Position numbers and translations under genes: made by a program
The notes under the pieces: model-generated
What the model was told of the DNA's origin: nothing
Database searches by the model: none
Seen by the model: only the letters and a program-made list of their open reading frames with translations
In this document: positions 6,217 to 6,702 of the stretch, piece by piece
Layout of the letters: every line of letters begins with the position of its first letter
Numbering within the stretch: the stretch's first letter is position 1
Source: Dehalococcoidales bacterium
GTDB taxonomy: Bacteria; Chloroflexota; Dehalococcoidia; Dehalococcoidales; UBA3254
Reading direction: 5' to 3'
NCBI GenBank assembly: GCA_028718465.1
Contig: JAQULX010000157.1
Location: 1-6,702, forward strand
DNA length: 6,702 nucleotides

Positions 6217-6333
6217 CTAGTTCTTTCTCTTCCTCTTGACGAAAGCAAAGCGGATCCGTTTACCGTTATGGTTTTTGTTCTTCTTATTAACGTTTTCGAT
6301 AAATTCTTTAATGTCGGTTAGTTTTTCAGCCAT
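6217..6333 (-). CDS. small basic protein of unknown function, 38 residues
   Basis: This short frame begins MAEKLTDIKEF and ends in a strongly basic tail (VKRKRKN); it is rich in Lys, Asn and Arg. I do not recognise a family. Three features favour a real gene: an AGGAAAG SD about 10 bases before the ATG, a well-spaced promoter upstream, and a predicted acidic/amphipathic N-terminal half (about 3-15) followed by a cationic half. The basic tail suggests binding to nucleic acid, ribosome or membrane, but that is a guess. Its codons are more AT-rich than those of the neighbouring genes. It converges on the PflX-type gene with one base between the stop codons and no terminator in that gap, so each transcript may run antisense into the other gene. 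Confidence 0.55.
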   Translation of the reverse strand: MAEKLTDIKEFIENVNKKNKNHNGKRIRFAFVKRKRKN

Positions 6334-6373
6334 TGCAGTACTCTTTCCTGGTAATTAATTTGACAACCGGATA

Positions 6374-6402
6374 ATTTTACCATAGATTTTCTCATAAGCC
6401 AA
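6374..6402 (-). promoter_or_regulatory. candidate sigma-70 promoter for the 38-residue ORF
   Basis: On the - strand TTGGCT (6402-6397) and TAAAAT (6379-6374) are separated by exactly 17 bp, matching the consensus at 4 and 5 of 6 positions. A start near 6367 would give a leader of about 34 bases containing the SD. Confidence 0.5.
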
Positions 6403-6432
6403 CTTTTATAGTCTATAAATCAAAAATTGCCA

Positions 6433-6460
6433 TTGCATTTTTCCCCAGATTTGTTAAAAT
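6433..6460 (+). promoter_or_regulatory. candidate promoter for the tRNA pair
   Basis: TTGCAT (6433-6438) and TAAAAT (6455-6460) are 16 bp apart. A start near 6467 would leave a leader of about 100 bases before tRNA-Trp. AT-rich sequence nearer the tRNA (6543-6553, TATGATAATAT) could also serve as a -10, but it lacks a clear -35. Confidence 0.3.
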
Positions 6461-6569
6461 GTTCCTGCTATGACCAATTAGCCGGGACTTTAAAAATGAG
6501 CTCGCTTCCCATTATACGGCAGCTTTAATATTTACGCTGATTTATGATAATATAGAAAAGTAATAATAT

Positions 6570-6646
6570 AGGAGTGTAGCTCAGCTAGGTAGAGCAGCGG
6601 TCTCCAAAACCGCGTGTCGCGGGTTCGATTCCTGCCACTCCTGCCA
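6570..6646 (+). tRNA. tRNA-Trp (anticodon CCA)
   Basis: A full cloverleaf can be drawn. The acceptor stem is AGGAGTG (6570-6576) with CACTCCT (6636-6642). The D arm is closed by GCTC/GAGC. The anticodon stem is GCGGT (6597-6601) with ACCGC (6609-6613), with CCA at 6604-6606. The variable loop is GTGTC. The T stem is GCGGG/CCTGC (one G-T pair) around TTCGATT. The discriminator G and an encoded CCA (6644-6646) follow. It decodes UGG. Confidence 0.97.
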
Positions 6647-6652
6647 GTTCAG

Positions 6653-6702
6653 GCCGAAGTGGCGGAATCTGGTAGACGCGCCATCTTGAGGGGGTGGTGA
6701 GC
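6653..6702 (+). tRNA. tRNA-Leu (anticodon GAG), 5' part, cut by the window end
   Basis: The sequence begins GCCGAAGTGGCGGAA with the GGTAGACGC D-arm typical of bacterial tRNA-Leu. The anticodon stem CCATC (6681-6685) pairs with GGTGG (6693-6697) and encloses loop TTGAGGG, giving GAG at 6688-6690. The long variable arm has just begun when the window ends. It lies six bases after tRNA-Trp, so the two are probably one precursor. Confidence 0.93.

Noticed and set aside
6127..6321. 64-codon + strand frame over the end of the PflX-type gene
   Set aside because: It starts inside the PflX-type coding sequence in another frame and has no SD; the - strand small ORF in the same region has much better initiation signals.
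6496..6528. 10-codon frame ahead of tRNA-Trp, considered as a leader peptide
   Set aside because: It has no SD, contains no tryptophan codon, and has no downstream attenuator.

Overview
The window looks like a piece of a bacterial chromosome of moderate G+C. Evidence for Bacteria: Shine-Dalgarno sequences (AGGAGG) ahead of several genes, an HtrA-type lipoprotein protease, D-Ala-D-Ala-ligase-type enzymes, and two bacterial-style tRNAs, the complete one with CCA encoded. The gene mix (KamA-type aminomutase, PflX-type radical SAM protein, presenilin-type protease) would fit an anaerobe. A Chloroflexota/Dehalococcoidia-like lineage is my best guess, but it is a weak inference; no marker gene settles it.

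Left region (1-2742, + strand). The C-terminal end of a KamA-family radical SAM/PLP aminomutase is followed by two tandem ATP-grasp ligases related to D-Ala-D-Ala ligase. The three reading frames overlap by 29 and 23 bp, which suggests translational coupling. After a gap with a weak terminator-like hairpin comes a GNAT acetyltransferase. Together they could make a small peptide-like or amide metabolite containing a beta-amino acid. The chemistry is inferred from family membership; no substrate can be read from the sequence.

Middle region (2711-4978, - strand). An HtrA-type serine protease has a signal/anchor, a long Pro/Ala/Ser linker, a trypsin-like domain and one PDZ domain. It lies upstream of a nine-helix GxGD intramembrane aspartyl protease of the presenilin/signal-peptide-peptidase type with all three signature motifs (YD, GGGD, PAL). 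The gap between them holds a TATAAT box and a strong hairpin. The pairing suggests stepwise cleavage of membrane proteins at the envelope. The presenilin-type gene and the GNAT gene overlap tail to tail by 32 bp.

Right region (4979-6702). A divergent intergenic region carries an inverted repeat and a leader hairpin. It leads to a PflX-type (COG1313) radical SAM protein on the + strand. That gene ends one base from the end of a convergent 38-codon basic small ORF on the - strand, which has its own SD and a well-spaced promoter. The window closes with tRNA-Trp(CCA) and the 5' part of tRNA-Leu(GAG), six bases apart. No stretch longer than 300 bases lacks a gene. I saw no insertion sequence, CRISPR array or prophage feature.
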